64,000 nucleotides of DNA from Panax quinquefolius (GCA_020205615.1 JAINUW010000267.1:84832-148831); one strand, 5' to 3'; counted from the stretch's first letter, positions 12,234-24,243 are shown. Notes: a model not told the origin generated them from the sequence alone. Translations and numbers: made by a program.

Positions 12234-12461
12234 GGTAATTACTATTAACGAAGGTAAATACTATTGACGAAGGTAAATACTATTCACAAGGGTAATTACT
12301 ATTGACGAAGGTAATTACTATTGAAGAAGGTAAATACTATTCACAAGGGTAATTACTATTGACAAAGGTAATTACTATTGACGAAGGTAAATACTATTCA
12401 CAAGGGTAATTACTATTGACGAAGGTAATTACTATTGACGAAGGTAAATACTATTGACGAA
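12234..12461 (-). repeat. Twelve in-register 19-bp repeats, family B U3
   Basis: Twelve units of exactly 19 bp, consensus on the plus strand GGTAATTACTATTGACGAA with GGTAAATACTATTCACAAG variants, with no indel in 228 bp. They lie upstream of the TATA box on the minus strand, so they could act as a promoter-proximal array. The 5' LTR has the same twelve units in the same variant order at about 27940-28165, with a few length changes. Confidence 0.9.
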
Positions 12462-13084
12462 GAGACTCTTAGATGATGACATATACCCCCCCCATAAAAT
12501 AATCAAACTTACCACAAATCATTTTTTTCATCAACACATATTTAATCTTTCAACAATTATTAATCATTTATAACTTGTCGCCTCAATTATTGATTTAATA
12601 CTATAATATATTATCTGATGATAATCTTGTGACAATAATTGAATCAATAATATAAGAGATATGATGCAAAGAATTATCGTAGTAATAATTGAGCATAGCC
12701 GAAGGTGACTTCTCACGTAAGCATCAATAATCAATACCGTGTGCTACTACGCAACCACGCCAGACATCTTGATTTTTTTACCGGGTAGTTCAACAGCTTT
12801 AACAGTAACACCTCTCTAGTTATTTTTATAAAATATTTTTTGTCGCTTTCAATCCGATAATAATTTGCTAGGGGTCCACCAATGATTGGTAGATTGTATT
12901 TAATATTCCCTAACAAAAAGAATATTCTCAGAACCAAATGAATATTTTATAACAACTTGCATACTTTGCAAAATTTATAAATATTACCCACAACTATAAC
13001 ATTATATCAAATTTATTCCATAATATTCAAAAATAATATTTATAGAAAAATTCATCTTTATTTATAAAAGTTTGGGGTCTTACA

Positions 13085-13096
13085 ACCTCCCCTTCT
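13085..13096 (-). other. Polypurine tract of E4
   Basis: The minus strand reads AAGAAGGGGAGGT directly before the LTR start, slightly different from the family A tract AAGGAGGGAGG. Confidence 0.8.
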
Positions 13097-13560
13097 TATG
13101 AAATTTAGCCCTCAAATTAAGTGCGTACGACTGGTATGTCAAGAGGTAAGGATACCTTGATTTCATTTCAAATTCTAACTCCCAAGTCATTTCTCAACAT
13201 CGTGGTTCCTCCACAAAACTTTGACTTGAGGTATAACCTTGGAGCGTAGAATATGTTCCTTCTTATCCAAGATTTGAACAGAACCTCTTCATACGTCAAA
13301 TCTTCCGCTATTTCGTCCGGTTCTAACTCAATAATGTGGTTCGGGTCTTTCACATATTTACGTAACGTGGATATGTGAAAAACGTTATGAAATATGAGAC
13401 ATACTTGGCGGTAGAAATGAAGTCATAGGCCACAGTTCCTACTCGATTGAGGATTAAAATGGACCAGATGAATCGAGGATCGAGTTTTCTCTCTTCCAAA
13501 TCTTGTAACTCCTTTCCATGGAGCAACTCTTAATAACACATGATCTCCTATATCGAATTC
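13097..13560 (-). pseudogene. E4 integrase C-terminus and chromodomain-like tail
   Basis: Minus strand. The piece at 13168-13353 reads MKDPNHIIELEPDEIAEDLTYEE, the linker into the chromodomain, followed in shifted frames by the KVLW.NH pattern. Upstream at 13380-13500 are frameshifted remains of the GPF.I and VFH blocks. This is the C-terminal end of the polyprotein. Confidence 0.75.
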
Positions 13561-14590
13561 CACGTCCTTTCGATGAAGATCAAGATAACTCTTTTGTCGA
13601 TTTTGTGAGGTTTTTTATCGTTGTCGGATCGTTTGAATCTTTTCCGTAGTCATCACGTATCAACTCCCGGTCCCAACAACGTTGCTTCACCCACCTCATC
13701 CCAAAGATAACCGGGAGAACGACACTTTCTTCCATACAACGCTTGAATGGAGCCATGCCAATACTTGCTTGATAACTGTTGTTGTAGGAAAACTCCACCA
13801 ATGGTAAGAACTTGTCCCAACTCCTTGAAATCAAGGACACAGTAGTCCGAATAGATCTTCAAGAGTTTGAATAGTCCTCTCCGATCGTCTGGTCCGTTCG
13901 AGGATGATATGCCGAGCTAAATCGTAAGTCTGTGCCCATAGCTTTTTGCAAACTAACCCAAAATCGTGAAGTGAATCTTGGGTCTCGATCGAAACTATGG
14001 ATACGGCAGATACCATGCGATCTTACAATCTCGTTTATGTACATACGAGCAAGACGTTCAAGTGTATAAGTTTCTCGTCGCAGAAGAAATGAGCAGAGAC
14101 TTGGTCAATCTATCAACAATGACCCAAATCGCATCAATGCCTTGAGAAACCTTAGGAAGACCGAAAGAACTAAATCCATGGTAATGTGCTCTCACTTCCA
14201 TTCCGAATTTCAAGTGGTTGCAATGGACCTTTTGGTACTTGATGCTCCGCTTTAACTTGTTGACAAGTTAGACACCTTGAGATAAAGCAGCGCTTATCTC
14301 TCTCTTCATATTGCTCCACCAAAATGTATGATTTAATATCATGATACATTTGGTACTCCTGAGATGGATTGCAAATGGTGTGTCATGCGCCTCCATCATG
14401 ATATTATACTTTAAATCGTGGTCGTTAGGAACACAAAGTCCGGAGTTAACTCAAGTATTCCTTGTTCATCGATTCTTGCTTGGCGATAGCACCTTCTTGC
14501 ACTTTCTTCCTCATACGCATCGGCTCCAGTGTCCAGTAGTCGAAAACTTTAACTTTATCGATTAAAGTCGGTTCTACTCAGATACTCGCT
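13561..14590 (-). pseudogene. E4 integrase
   Basis: Minus strand. The C-terminal core at 13580-13840 reads WDKFLPLVEFSYNNSYQASI and later GMRWVKQRCWDRE. The catalytic Glu region (RSERTIQTLEDL) is at 13831-14016, and the second Asp region (SFDRDPRFTSRFWVSLQKA) at 13859-14044, so these two catalytic residues are kept, though in different frames. The first Asp lies near 14170-14180 (HITMD). The zinc-binding region is at about 14280-14420. Several single-base shifts break the frame. Confidence 0.8.
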
Positions 14591-15415
14591 TATCATCATC
14601 ACATGCGTCCACGAGTCTTTAACTCTATCTCCATCCTTTGCAAGTCACACAAAATGGGCCTCATACGTTGACAATATCGCTTTTCGTACTTGCATATGAT
14701 TTTCTACTCAATGCGCCACCTACTACGTTCGCTTTTCCAGGATGGTATTGGATGGTATGATCATAATCTTTCAACAGTTCAAGCCAACGTCGTTGTCGCA
14801 TGTTGAGTTCCTTTTAGTGAAGAAATATTTGAGGCTTTTATGATCCGTAAAGATCTCCACTTTCTCCCCATACAAGTAATGCCTCCAAATTTTAAGTGAA
14901 GATAACAAATTTGCTAACTCTAGATCATGAGTAGGATAATTCCTCTCATATTCTTTGAGTTGTCGCGAGGCATAAAGCTATAACTTTTCCATGTTGCATA
15001 AGAACACATCCCAACCCTTTGCTCCAAGCATCACATGTAGATGACAAATCCTCCGAGCTAGATGGTATTGTCGTAGCAGTCTTTGAAATAAGTTTCCTCT
15101 TGAGTTCTTGAAAACTCTTCTCACATTCTTCGCTCCAACCGAACTTTGTATCTTTCCAAAGTCACCGAAGTCAATGGAGTAGCGATTTGAGAAAATCCTT
15201 CCACTTAATCTCCGATAATAACCAAATTTAAACCGAGAAAGCTACGATTTTGATCATCGATTTAAGTTGTTCCCGACTTTGAATAGCTTCAATCTTTCTT
15301 TGGGTCAACAGATATTCCATGACTTGATACCACGTGCCCAAGGAATGCTACTTCTTCAAGCCGTAACTCGCATTTCTTCAACTTGGCATAAAGCTTATAT
15401 TCACGAAGCTTTTGG
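14591..15415 (-). pseudogene. E4 RNase H region
   Basis: Minus strand. The region between RT and integrase keeps its full length of about 0.8 kb, unlike in E1, E3, E7 and E8. Visible pieces include the YYRRF..G.S region near 15180-15260, a W.EECE..F..LK block near 15100-15150, and the RNase H core with S.D.S..G.G (degenerate) near 15010-15060, MPRQL.EYE near 14940-14980 and H.L.Y.WGEKV near 14840-14880. Frames are shifted many times. Confidence 0.7.
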
Positions 15416-15419
15416 AGTG

Positions 15420-15900
15420 TCACTTCAAGTGTTGCTCATGATCTTCACGGCTTTTGGAATAAATAAGGATGTCATCAATAAAGACGACCACAAAGTGATC
15501 TAAATATTCCTTGAATACTCGGTTCATCATATCCATGAAGGCAACAGGAGCATTAGTCAATCCAAAGGACATGACTAGGAATTCATAATGCCCGTACCGA
15601 GTTCTGAAAGCCGTCTTTGGAATGTCAGCGGTTCTAATCTTCAATTGGTGATATCCGGAACGAAGATCAATCTTTGAAAAGAATTTGGCTCCTTGCAACT
15701 GGTCAAACAGGTCATCAATACGTGGCAATGGATACCTATTTTTGATGGTGACATGATTCAACTCCCGATAATCAATACAAAGTCGCATACTCCCATCTTT
15801 CTTCTTCACGAATAGAACAGGAGCACCCCAAGGAGAAGTACTAGGACGAATAAAGCCAATGTCTAACAATTCACCGTAGTTGGGTCTTTAACTCTCAAGT
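15420..15900 (-). CDS. E4 reverse transcriptase core (partial, intact frame)
   Basis: The longest clean coding block in the window: 149 codons at 15420-15869 on the minus strand, with homology extending to about 15900. It shows the RT motifs in order: [20 protein letters not shown], then [65 protein letters not shown], and the catalytic [14 protein letters not shown]. All three metal-binding Asp residues (KIDLRSG and FIDD) are present. The frame is lost on both sides, so it is a domain within a broken polyprotein, not a translated gene. It would copy element RNA into DNA. Confidence 0.9.
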
Positions 15901-16059
15901 TCAATAGAGCCATTCGATATGGGGCTTTGGAAATAGGTTTTGTCTTAGGGTTCAAGGTCGATACAAAATTCAATTTCACGCCCGGGGTAGGCCAGAAGTT
16001 CTTCGTGGAATACGTCAGAAATTTATTAACAATAGGAATATCATTTAAAAAGCGACGTA

Positions 16060-16540
16060 TTTTTATTTAAATCGTGATATGAGCTAAGAAAGCTTGACAT
16101 CCGTTTTTTAATAAACGAATAGCTTTATGGCTTGAGATGACCGTGATTGATTTTAATGGTTTGGTTGTTTGAATTCGCATAATAGGTTGATTAGGAATAT
16201 GAAAGCTAACAAACTTACGAAAACAATCAATTTTTGTATGATAAGTAGTTAACCAATCAATCCCTAGAATCTCGTCAAATGCAAGTATTTTTAATGAAAT
16301 AAGATCGATAGGTAATGTGAGGGTACCGATTTGAACCAAACAAGACTTATAAACAGTGGGTGTAATGAAGGTTTCTCCCAACGGAGTTTCCACAGATAAG
16401 TCAAAGTCTAATTTCTCCGGAGTCAAATTTAATCGATGAGCGCAAGTAGGAGAAATAAAAGAATGGGTAGAACCGGTATCAAATAAAGTATAGACTTCAT
16501 TAGAGTTTATGATAAGCTTACCCGTGATGACCTCATTTCG
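16060..16540 (-). pseudogene. E4 aspartic protease
   Basis: Minus strand. The active site at about 16470-16500 reads LFDTGSTHSFIS, the only intact D-T-G in the window. It is preceded by TGKLIINSNEVY. The downstream piece (16067-16426) reads TPEKLDFDLSVETPLGETF, then DEILGIDWLTTYH, the conserved G-[IM]-DWL element that other copies here have mostly lost. A frameshift near 16430 separates the two parts. Confidence 0.85.
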
Positions 16541-16589
16541 GATTCCTTGCTCTTTGGGAGGTCACAACAAACGCTCTCCTCAGACTTCT

Positions 16590-17741
16590 GGGTTTTGAAT
16601 TTTCCGGGATGGCCTTTGGTGCCTCCATCCTAAATTTGAATTTGTCTTGAACGCACATAAAATCGAGCTAAGTGACCTTCTCTTCCATAATTATAACATG
16701 CTTTGGACTGGCATGATGACGGTTTGACCGATGTGTCCCTCTCCTCCGCATTTGAAGTATATAATAGGTGGTCTTTCTCCTCCTTAACAATGGGTCTTTG
16801 GTCTTGACGTCTTTCCACCATTGTTGAATCTCCGTTCTTGAAATGTCCATTCTTATTGTTTTGCCTCGATTACCACCAAAGTGGTTACCATATCGGCCTG
16901 TTGATTCCTCCACGCTTTTGTCACCGCTTGATGACTACTCTCATTTGGTATTATAATTTTGCCGGTGCTCTCTTTTTAGTTGTGTTGACTCATTATCGCG
17001 TTCCAATTAATCGAGCCCTATTTACAACATCTCGAATACAAACACGGTTTATGAGAAATAAGATGTTGACGTATCTCCCGCTTTAAACCTCTTAAAAACA
17101 TTCGCGCCATTCTCTCATCATTATCCACAGTGGGATATGAACCGTGATAACTCCGCAAATTTTGCCTCGTATTGCGATACTGGTCATATTGTTTTGTTCC
17201 AACTTGATAAATTTCACCTCCTTCATATGGCGAATACTTTTGTGAAAGTATTTGTCGTTGAACGACTCCTGGAACTTCTCCCAAGATATCTTGAAGACAA
17301 AGAAGTTGAGTACGTTTCTACCGATTCCCACCAAGAATCCGCCTCTCCGCATGCAACATAAAGGCGTGAAGGGAACCTTTTGCTCTCTGAGCATCCCAAG
17401 ACATCAAATATCTTGGTAATCTGCTTTATCCATGCCTTCCGAAGTGGTTTTGGCTCTCCCTTAAACTCCGGTGGTCCCAGCTCCTTGAATTGTTTAGCGG
17501 TGGCCGTCAGAGAGTTTTCCGTGTTTCCACCCCACGTTTTGGACGAGAGTCGTTTCTGCTTTCTTTGTTGCATAAATTGCATAAAGCCTCGAACATTTGA
17601 TCATTCATCATTTGGTCGGTGTTGTTGTTTTGCATGAGGATTGTCGCATTCCTAATGCACATTATCCTCGATTATTGATATATGGTGAATCAACGATCGA
17701 TCGCGCGCTCCATTGCTATTCTCAACATTTTCGGATGTCAT
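16590..17741 (-). pseudogene. E4 gag
   Basis: Minus-strand gag in pieces. A plausible start is ATG at 17741 (MTSENVENSNGARD). The core at 17223-17582 reads GPPEFKGEPKPLRKAWIKQI then TKIFDVLGC and ACGEADSWWESV, the classic retrotransposon gag signature of W and L/C positions. Pieces at 17018-17394 give YFHKSIRHMKEVKFI. A zinc knuckle at about 16680-16715 reads CYNYGREGHLARFY, with the second and last Cys replaced by Tyr. At least three frameshifts. Confidence 0.85.
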
Positions 17742-17912
17742 TTTCAGATCATCGCCACAAAACTAAAGGTTAATTGACATGTAACAAATTATCTCTATAT
17801 TACAATGACCAATAAAATAGCACATAAACTTAGGTAGGTCATACTAGCGAAAGGTATTCCCAATCTCTCCCCTCCTAGTACTATTCTCACATCTTAGCCA
17901 GGATCATATCCT
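17742..17912 (-). other. E4 5' leader
   Basis: Leader between primer site and gag; AT-rich, no ORF. It contains TCCTGGCTAAGATG and ACTAGGAGG-like blocks on the coding strand, comparable to family A leaders. Confidence 0.5.
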
Positions 17913-17928
17913 AAGCTCGATACCAATC
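17913..17928 (-). other. Primer binding site of E4
   Basis: The minus strand reads GATTGGTATCGAGCTT after the LTR end (TGTGATGCC at 17929 on the plus strand). It is the initiator Met type site lacking the AG of CAG. Confidence 0.75.
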
Positions 17929-18752
17929 TGTGATGCCCCCAAAATTAGGTATACATCACCCATCTTGGGTCGCCACTTACATGGTATGTAATTTAAATAC
18001 AACTTATTAACATAACTGCCGTGGTACAATACGACATAAAGCGTGAGTTTAAATACAAATATCGTCTACTAGATATTATACAAACTCAAAAAGGAGTCCT
18101 CATTACAATTATTATCACACTATTTCACGAGAATAGTGAGGACTACTAATGCTATCTTGAGGACCATCACTGCTTTCCCGACTCGTCCCCCGGCTATATT
18201 CTCATTTCACAAGAGAAACGGTGAAAGAAAGGGTGAGCTCAACTAGCCAAGAAGAAATATTATGACTAAGATAATGCGTAATAAATTATCAATAGTCTTC
18301 AACAATGTTAAACCGATAAAATACAATGATACCAGTTTAAGCTCATAATGAATATCGCAATCCATTAAAAGAGTCAAGTAGAAAATAAAGTCTACTATCT
18401 TTTAGGTTTTAAAAGGTTTTTCATCATTGTTATAAATGAGACTCACTTTAATAAATATTCCACATCATCGAATCACCCCCGCACTACTGCCAAGGATATT
18501 CTTTAGTATCACGCACCACAATTATTCATGCACTATGTGCCAAGAATATTTGTGTATTCATTAATGGTCATGATCATGCCAACAATCATCCATCATCATT
18601 ACTCTGCCATCGAGGACTTTTACCACATCATTTGTAACATTACGGTCATTATTACAAGAATAGTCTCTCGGTCATAATCATACCAAGTCCATCTATGCAC
18701 TTCATGTGCCACGGATGACTTTAAAAAATATAAACATGAGGATGATGACAAT
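17929..18752 (-). repeat. E4 5' LTR, first part
   Basis: Aligns with 10413-11241 of the 3' LTR (same GGTATACATCACCCATCTTG start and U5 sequence). It is interrupted after GATGATGACAAT at 18752 by insert E5 and resumes at 26945 with GATATAAGAATTC. Confidence 0.9.
18748..18752 (+). other. Target site duplication of composite insert E5, left copy (ACAAT)
   Basis: ACAAT precedes the LTR start at 18753 and recurs at 26940-26944. Joining the flanks restores GACAATGATATAAG, as in the E4 3' LTR near 11239. Confidence 0.9.
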
Positions 18753-21597
18753 TGTGACTCCCCAAAATAGATATACATCACCTATTACGAGTTGTCAATA
18801 CATGGTACGTAAAACAACTACAACTTTATTATTACAACAAGAAAGCTGTGAGTTTGAACACAAATATTATCTTCTAGACAATATCTATACTCAAATAAAT
18901 CCTCATCACATTTATTGATACATTATTTTACAAAAATGGTGAGGACTACTAAACAATCCTTTCTAAAACCTTCATTCCATACCCAGGCTACTGCATACTC
19001 GCTTTATATTCTCGCCTCACGAGAAAAATGGAACAAAAAGGAAAAGGGTGAGCTCAACTAGCTCAAGAGGTAAAGAATATTATGACTAAGATAATATACA
19101 ACAAATTATCGTTAGTCTTCAATAGGAAAATATAATAGAATATGATAGACAACAAATTTTAAATCAATATTCATAGCAATGAAATAATAATTCATTAGAA
19201 GAGTTAAGTAGAGAATGCAAACTACTATCTTCTATGTATGAATTTAAAAGTTCATCGCTCATCTTTTATCCCCGTAACATCAATCAATATACATCCGGAA
19301 TCAAATATTCATCTTTGCACTACTGTGGCAAAGATATTCATCATTAAGTCGTGTTCATTTAAACACTGTTCATCTTTGACTACTGGGCCAAAGATATTCT
19401 TCTTGAAATCATTCATCTTTGCACTTCTGAGCCAAAGATATTCTTAAGAAATCATTCATCTTTGCACTATGTGCCAAAGATATTCCATAATATCATCATT
19501 TAAGACCGAGGATGATGAAAAATATTTTTTTTTAAAGAAACGAATCCAAAGTGAAACAAAATGACAAGGATTAAGGATTAAGGATTAGACTTGGTTTTAT
19601 CCACGCCCAAAAATACCTCAAAAATAATCATAGTGGTGTAAAATTCAAGAATGATCAAAACATGGATACAATCGAGTTAGTATCCGAATAGATGTTTTAG
19701 ACGAAAAGAAGAAATTTTATTTTTCTATTGAATAGATCAGAGTATCGTGAATAGTCTTTGATATCGTGAATAAGTAACTCGACACCAAAAGATAGAAATT
19801 CCACAAAAACATCTTCACGCTTCATGAATAGTACTCGTGAATAGTAACTCGTGAATAGTAACTCATGAATAGTAACTTTTCGTGAATAAGAACTCTAATA
19901 GTAACCCATTTAATAGTAACTCATGAATAAGTAACCCATGAATAATAGTAACCCCTGACATGAAAAAGTTCCAAATTTGATAAAAACTTGGATCAACATT
20001 TCAAAGATAATGATATTGAAGAAATAATATCATTCTGAAAAAAAATAATATTCTTACCTCGAAAGATCAAGATTTCTAAATAAAACACCAGGATATAAAG
20101 CATGACTTGAATTTGCACCAGATATAGCAATACTCAAACTATACTCAAAATACTCACAAGAATAAATTTCGATAATATAGAAAAGAAAACTTGATTTACG
20201 GTGTGATTTTCAATTCTAACCCAAGACCCTATTTATAGGAAATTCGTAGAAACACCAAAGAGTAAAATTTAATAAATTAATATTATAATTTTTCTACATC
20301 CTCCACGCATCAAACATCTGAATTCAGCAACATGACATGTGTTAAAGATGCCCACCAAACACAAAAAACGTTTTGTGAATATAAATATTTAAAACTTCCA
20401 AAATCAATTATTTTGAGCTTCAAACTTCAATAATTCATAATAAATAGCCGTTTCATCAGAAAATTCGAATCACGCGAGTTTTTATAGGAAATTCAATTCT
20501 CTACAACTTTGCGAAGAAAATTTTCCAAATTCCAAATAGAAATTGACCGAAATCCACAAGCCAAGCGATTTTACAAATTTATAATCAAATTTCGAACTAA
20601 TAAATGGGGTCCACCGACATGTTTAACATGTTTTAAATATTTATTGCAACAAAAATACTCTTCCTCCTCGTATACTCATATATCCCACATTCGTTGTAAA
20701 AATATCACCATTATTATATTATTAAAATATAATAATATATTTAAATGAATTATTTTATCAGAAAAAGATAAAATTTTAATTTTCAACAATTGTCACATTA
20801 AAATTTTTCTCCATCTATATCCACATAAAATCAATATTTTCCTCATCATATGAACCAATAATTAATTATTCACAAATAATATTACAGAATCACAATATTG
20901 ACAACCAGGCAGTTCCCAGGAAAGAGGGGGCTTTCCAATAAGAATTTCTTCTTACTGGCGCGCAATTAGGTGACCAAACCTCTCCTTAGACATAACTTTC
21001 TAGACATTGCCAATAATGTTATCTAATAATATTATTCAGGATAATATGAATTATTGCTTCGATAATGAAAATCTTGTGTAATGACAATTATTGAAACAAC
21101 AAAGAATATAAAATATCAACGCAAAGAATTATTAACTCAATAAAATATTGAATAAAGTAATTATCGTAACCATTATTGAGTAGTGCCTTCTTACGTAAGA
21201 ATCAATAATTGGTGCAATACTGGTGTGCTTCTTGTTCAACAACGGCGTATTAGTGTGTTTTAACCAATAGGGTATTCCAACAAAGATTAATTGTAATAAC
21301 TACGCCAGATTATTTAAAAAACAACTTATATTTGTCGTTTTCTTCATCCAATCGCTTCAGTTATGGGGCCCACACATGGGTCGCAAATCGCATTTAATAT
21401 TCCGACGCAGATCTGAATATTCCACCACCAAAACGAATATTCCCAAGACGATAATGAATATTTTATAACCACTTGCTTATTTTGAAATATTTGCGTATTT
21501 AACCCTTAACTATCCACATTAATCAAATCAACCCTTACTATTTCAAAATAATAAATAAAGGAAATTGCTTTTTATTTAAAAATTTCGGGATCTTACA
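18753..21597 (-). repeat. E5 left LTR, complete (2.8 kb)
   Basis: Full family A LTR in reverse: hairpin units with ATCTTTG/CAAAGAT arms at about 19310-19490, a 14-bp repeat array at about 19740-19950, a minus-strand TATA box at 20229-20238, and the end GGATCTTACA at 21597. After 21597 comes TTATC and not the polypurine complement seen after every other 3' LTR. Confidence 0.9.
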
Positions 21598-22090
21598 TTA
21601 TCATTATTATTATTCAATATACTTGTGAGTTTATTCTCTACTTTTGGTTCTTTGAAGAATTCCTAAGTAATTCTTAGTTATTTCTTTGAGATTCAATTTG
21701 ACTTATCATACAACAATTAATAGTTGTGTGTGGCGTCTTCTACCGCATCAATCGTCGATTGTACCGAGATTACCCCTTCAATATAAGCGAGGGGTCAAGG
21801 TGTCGTTGGTGTCCATTCAACGCAGTAATTCAACGCATGACAATTGTACCAAAATTACGATCTACATATAGGCTATATATATATATATATATATACACAT
21901 ATGTGTTCTTGTGTTACTAGTACCAGACAAGTCTTGTTCTTGATCACCATTGATTACTTTCAACAAATTCCCAAAGGTTCCTTGGTCTCATAAACAAGAA
22001 TCCAAGAAACTTAATTGGATGTTGTGGAACCAAGTTTTAGGACTTTAAATTTGGGAATATTATTGTAAGCTAGCTTATTATTTTGTTATA
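21598..22090. other. Non-repetitive AT-rich DNA with a TA microsatellite
   Basis: No coding region or known element recognised. A (TA)n run followed by CACATATG lies at about 21871-21902. The piece GTGTGTGGCGTCTTCTACCG (about 21725) and repeated phrases around GATTGTACC suggest an old repeat fragment, but no family can be named. Confidence 0.4.
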
Positions 22091-22129
22091 TAACTCTAAA
22101 AAATCTGATCATTTATGATGGCCAAAATC

Positions 22130-22273
22130 CATCACAAAAACTAAAAAAATCATCACGAAAGGTTTACATGATAGCTTTAAGCATCACAATATGGCCGTTT
22201 TGTATACATCCATCATGAAAGATTTTACGTGATGGTTTTAACAATCACCAAAACATTCAATCCTTTTGTGATG
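22130..22273. repeat. MITE-like inverted-repeat segment
   Basis: CATCACAAAA at 22130-22139 and its exact complement TTTTGTGATG at 22264-22273 frame about 145 bp. Inside are several related words (CATCACGAAAGG, CATCATGAAAG, GTGATGG). This looks like a small degenerate DNA transposon derivative or subterminal repeats of a larger one. No target duplication was resolved. Confidence 0.4.
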
Positions 22274-23498
22274 TATCAAATCGACTTCAATCCAATTATA
22301 TGAAAAGGGTAAGGTTAGGTGTAACAATGACAAACATGTTGAATCAAATTATTAACGTACAAATAATCAATTCATTGTCTTAATAGCTTTCTCAATCATC
22401 TTAACCAATCACATGTTAACTTTTGTGTTTTTCACTTCGGATAATGCAATGGACTGATCTGACCCAAGTTTTCTCTGATACCATCATGTGTTAAATTTTG
22501 ATGTGAAGTATATCACGTTGCACGTAAACTCTAAAAAAAAAGAAAAAAGAAAGAGAGATGAGGTAGATCTGATTTAAAAGATATAATTTGAAGCATATAA
22601 TGTGAGGATCAATCTGATTTCGTGCATCGGTGCATGTTATGATGCAAGTGCAACTGGAAACAGCGACAAAAAGGCTTAGGATATACTTGAGCAACAGATA
22701 AACCGTTTTGTCATGCAGAAGCTTTGAATATATATAACAAAATTTTCAACAATATAGCTCAATGACATCGACTCTAGCTTCACATAATTAATCACATTAA
22801 TATCTGTTTAGTCGTTCATACACAATGGCAGTCGTTTTGCCTAGCTTTAGGACTCACTCACCTGTGCTGAGGAGAGCTAGCAGAGGAATAATTAAGGAAT
22901 ATTTTCTTCATAAAACTATACATTCTTGCACTTGCACCACATAATTCTTATTATTTTCTAACATCCTTAAATCACGACGGCTCAATGCACAAGCCAGAAG
23001 CCAGAGACAAAACACTTTTAACTAATCACTCCATGTAAGTATATGAAACTACACTACTGTTTATAATTATATGGTGGCTCAACTGTAATTAAATGTTACT
23101 AGCAGACTGGGAGTATACTCGACTAGATTTGCTTCTTCCTGGTTTTTGAATAACCTCTTCAGAGTATATATCATTTACAAAGAAGCTTGAACTTTGAAGC
23201 ATACCAGCAACCAGCTGCAATTTGTAACTACTTGTGCATACTTCTCAAAATGCTCTTCTACAACAGTTTAGAAAAGAAAAGATAATAACTATTAATTTCA
23301 TTGTTAACAAAATTGAGCTTCATGTGAGGAAGGATGTGTTTTAAATTATACAAAAAGATAAACACAATAGAATGAGACACTACTGATGTGTAGAATTTGT
23401 AATGATACATGAAAATGAAAATTTTGGGGGCGACCCTGTACCTTTGTTGCCTGTCACCCTTGCGCCCAGAACAAGATATCAGCAGTCATAATATCGGA
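22274..23498. other. Non-coding host-like DNA
   Basis: No ORF of interest and no LTR homology. On the minus strand, near 22470-22487, is GATGGTATCAGAGAAAAC, similar to the region after a Copia 5' LTR (primer site TGGTATCAGAG), but no LTR was identified next to it. A purine-rich run (AAAAAAAAAGAAAAAAGAAAG) is at about 22531-22556. CAG/CTG words occur at normal frequency. Confidence 0.4.
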
Positions 23499-23572
23499 TT
23501 AATGATTCCCTTGCAAGTATTCTTCATGCAAAACCATTAACTGTTCTGCCACCTGCTTGAGTTGCAGAAATG
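23499..23572 (-). CDS. Candidate terminal exon of a host gene (weak)
   Basis: On the minus strand, a possible splice acceptor (CCACTTAG) at 23573-23580 is followed by about 24 codons reading FLQLKQVAEQLMVLHEEYLQ then GNH and a TAA stop at 23499-23501. The amphipathic, Leu/Glu/Gln-rich composition is protein-like and would form a helix. I could not find upstream exons in the window, and I do not recognise the family. It may be a real 3' exon, a gene fragment captured in E5, or chance. Confidence 0.25.
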
Positions 23573-24243
23573 CTAAGTGGACATCCAAATTTTAAATTAC
23601 TAGCCTCGTAAAGATTGTCAAAAACCCATTTGCATGAAAATGATGAAACACAATTGAAATTTTTATCTAGAGGCTACGAGAAACTATAGTAATTTTTACT
23701 TTTGTTTTCAATGTCTCTAGTAGCTCGGAAAGAGAATGTGACTACATGTATGTCTTCTTGTAATAAGAAAAATAAAGAAGATGAAAGAGTTGTTGCTGCT
23801 TGAAGAATGAAAAATTCTCTGTCATCTTTTTAAGCTTTATATTTTGTAATACATACAATCATCACAATGAATCTTAATATATCATGCTTAAGCAAAATGA
23901 GAACTACATAAGTTGCATATAATTGTTCATTGAACATAAATGAGCATAAATAGCATCAGAAAGATCAGATGTTTGTATGCATGGTGTGCTATAATTACAG
24001 TGAGCAAATTACTAATCAGTATAAGATTATCAATAAAAATTGGAAGATCATGGAAAGATGGGGAAACTGCTCTTCATACATTAATTTATGATAAAATGTA
24101 TCTCAATAGGTGAATTAAATTGATGTAGCTCTACAGCCAATTTAGGGAAGAATGGCTCCAAATTCCCTCAAAACTGAATTAGAATGATGCATTTATAAAG
24201 TCCAAAAAAATAATGCTCCATTTATAGCTGACTTAAGGGAAGA
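23573..24243. other. Non-coding host-like DNA
   Basis: No ORF or repeat family recognised. Two related phrases, TTTAGGGAAGAATGGCTCC (about 24141) and TTAAGGGAAGAATGGCTCTC (about 24234), suggest a short local duplication just before the candidate exon at 24244. A TATAAAG-type word lies at about 24192. Confidence 0.4.

Larger units (their letters stand above)
10413..13084 (-). repeat. E4 3' LTR (family B, 2.7 kb)
   Basis: TGTGACGCCCCC at 10413 to GGGGTCTTACA at 13084. Left to right it contains a U5 part with family B specific sequence, an array of roughly 60-bp units (11497-11905), a minus-strand TATA box at 12070-12079, twelve 19-bp repeats (12234-12461) and the U3 end. Confidence 0.9.

Noticed and set aside
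12234..12461. CRISPR-like appearance of regularly spaced repeats
   Set aside because: Units are directly adjacent 19-mers without unique spacers, in a plant LTR.
15267..15503. Plus-strand frame opposite the RT and RNase H region
   Set aside because: Shadow of the conserved minus-strand coding sequence.
21871..21902. TA-rich run as a matrix attachment or origin signal
   Set aside because: A simple microsatellite; nothing else supports such a role.
22470..22490. Minus-strand GATGGTATCAGAG as primer site of another LTR element
   Set aside because: No LTR end with a partner or polypurine tract could be found next to it; the word alone is common in plant genomes.
23573..24243. Possible further exons of the minus-strand candidate gene
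   Set aside because: No open stretch with plausible splice sites was found by eye; reported only as non-coding.
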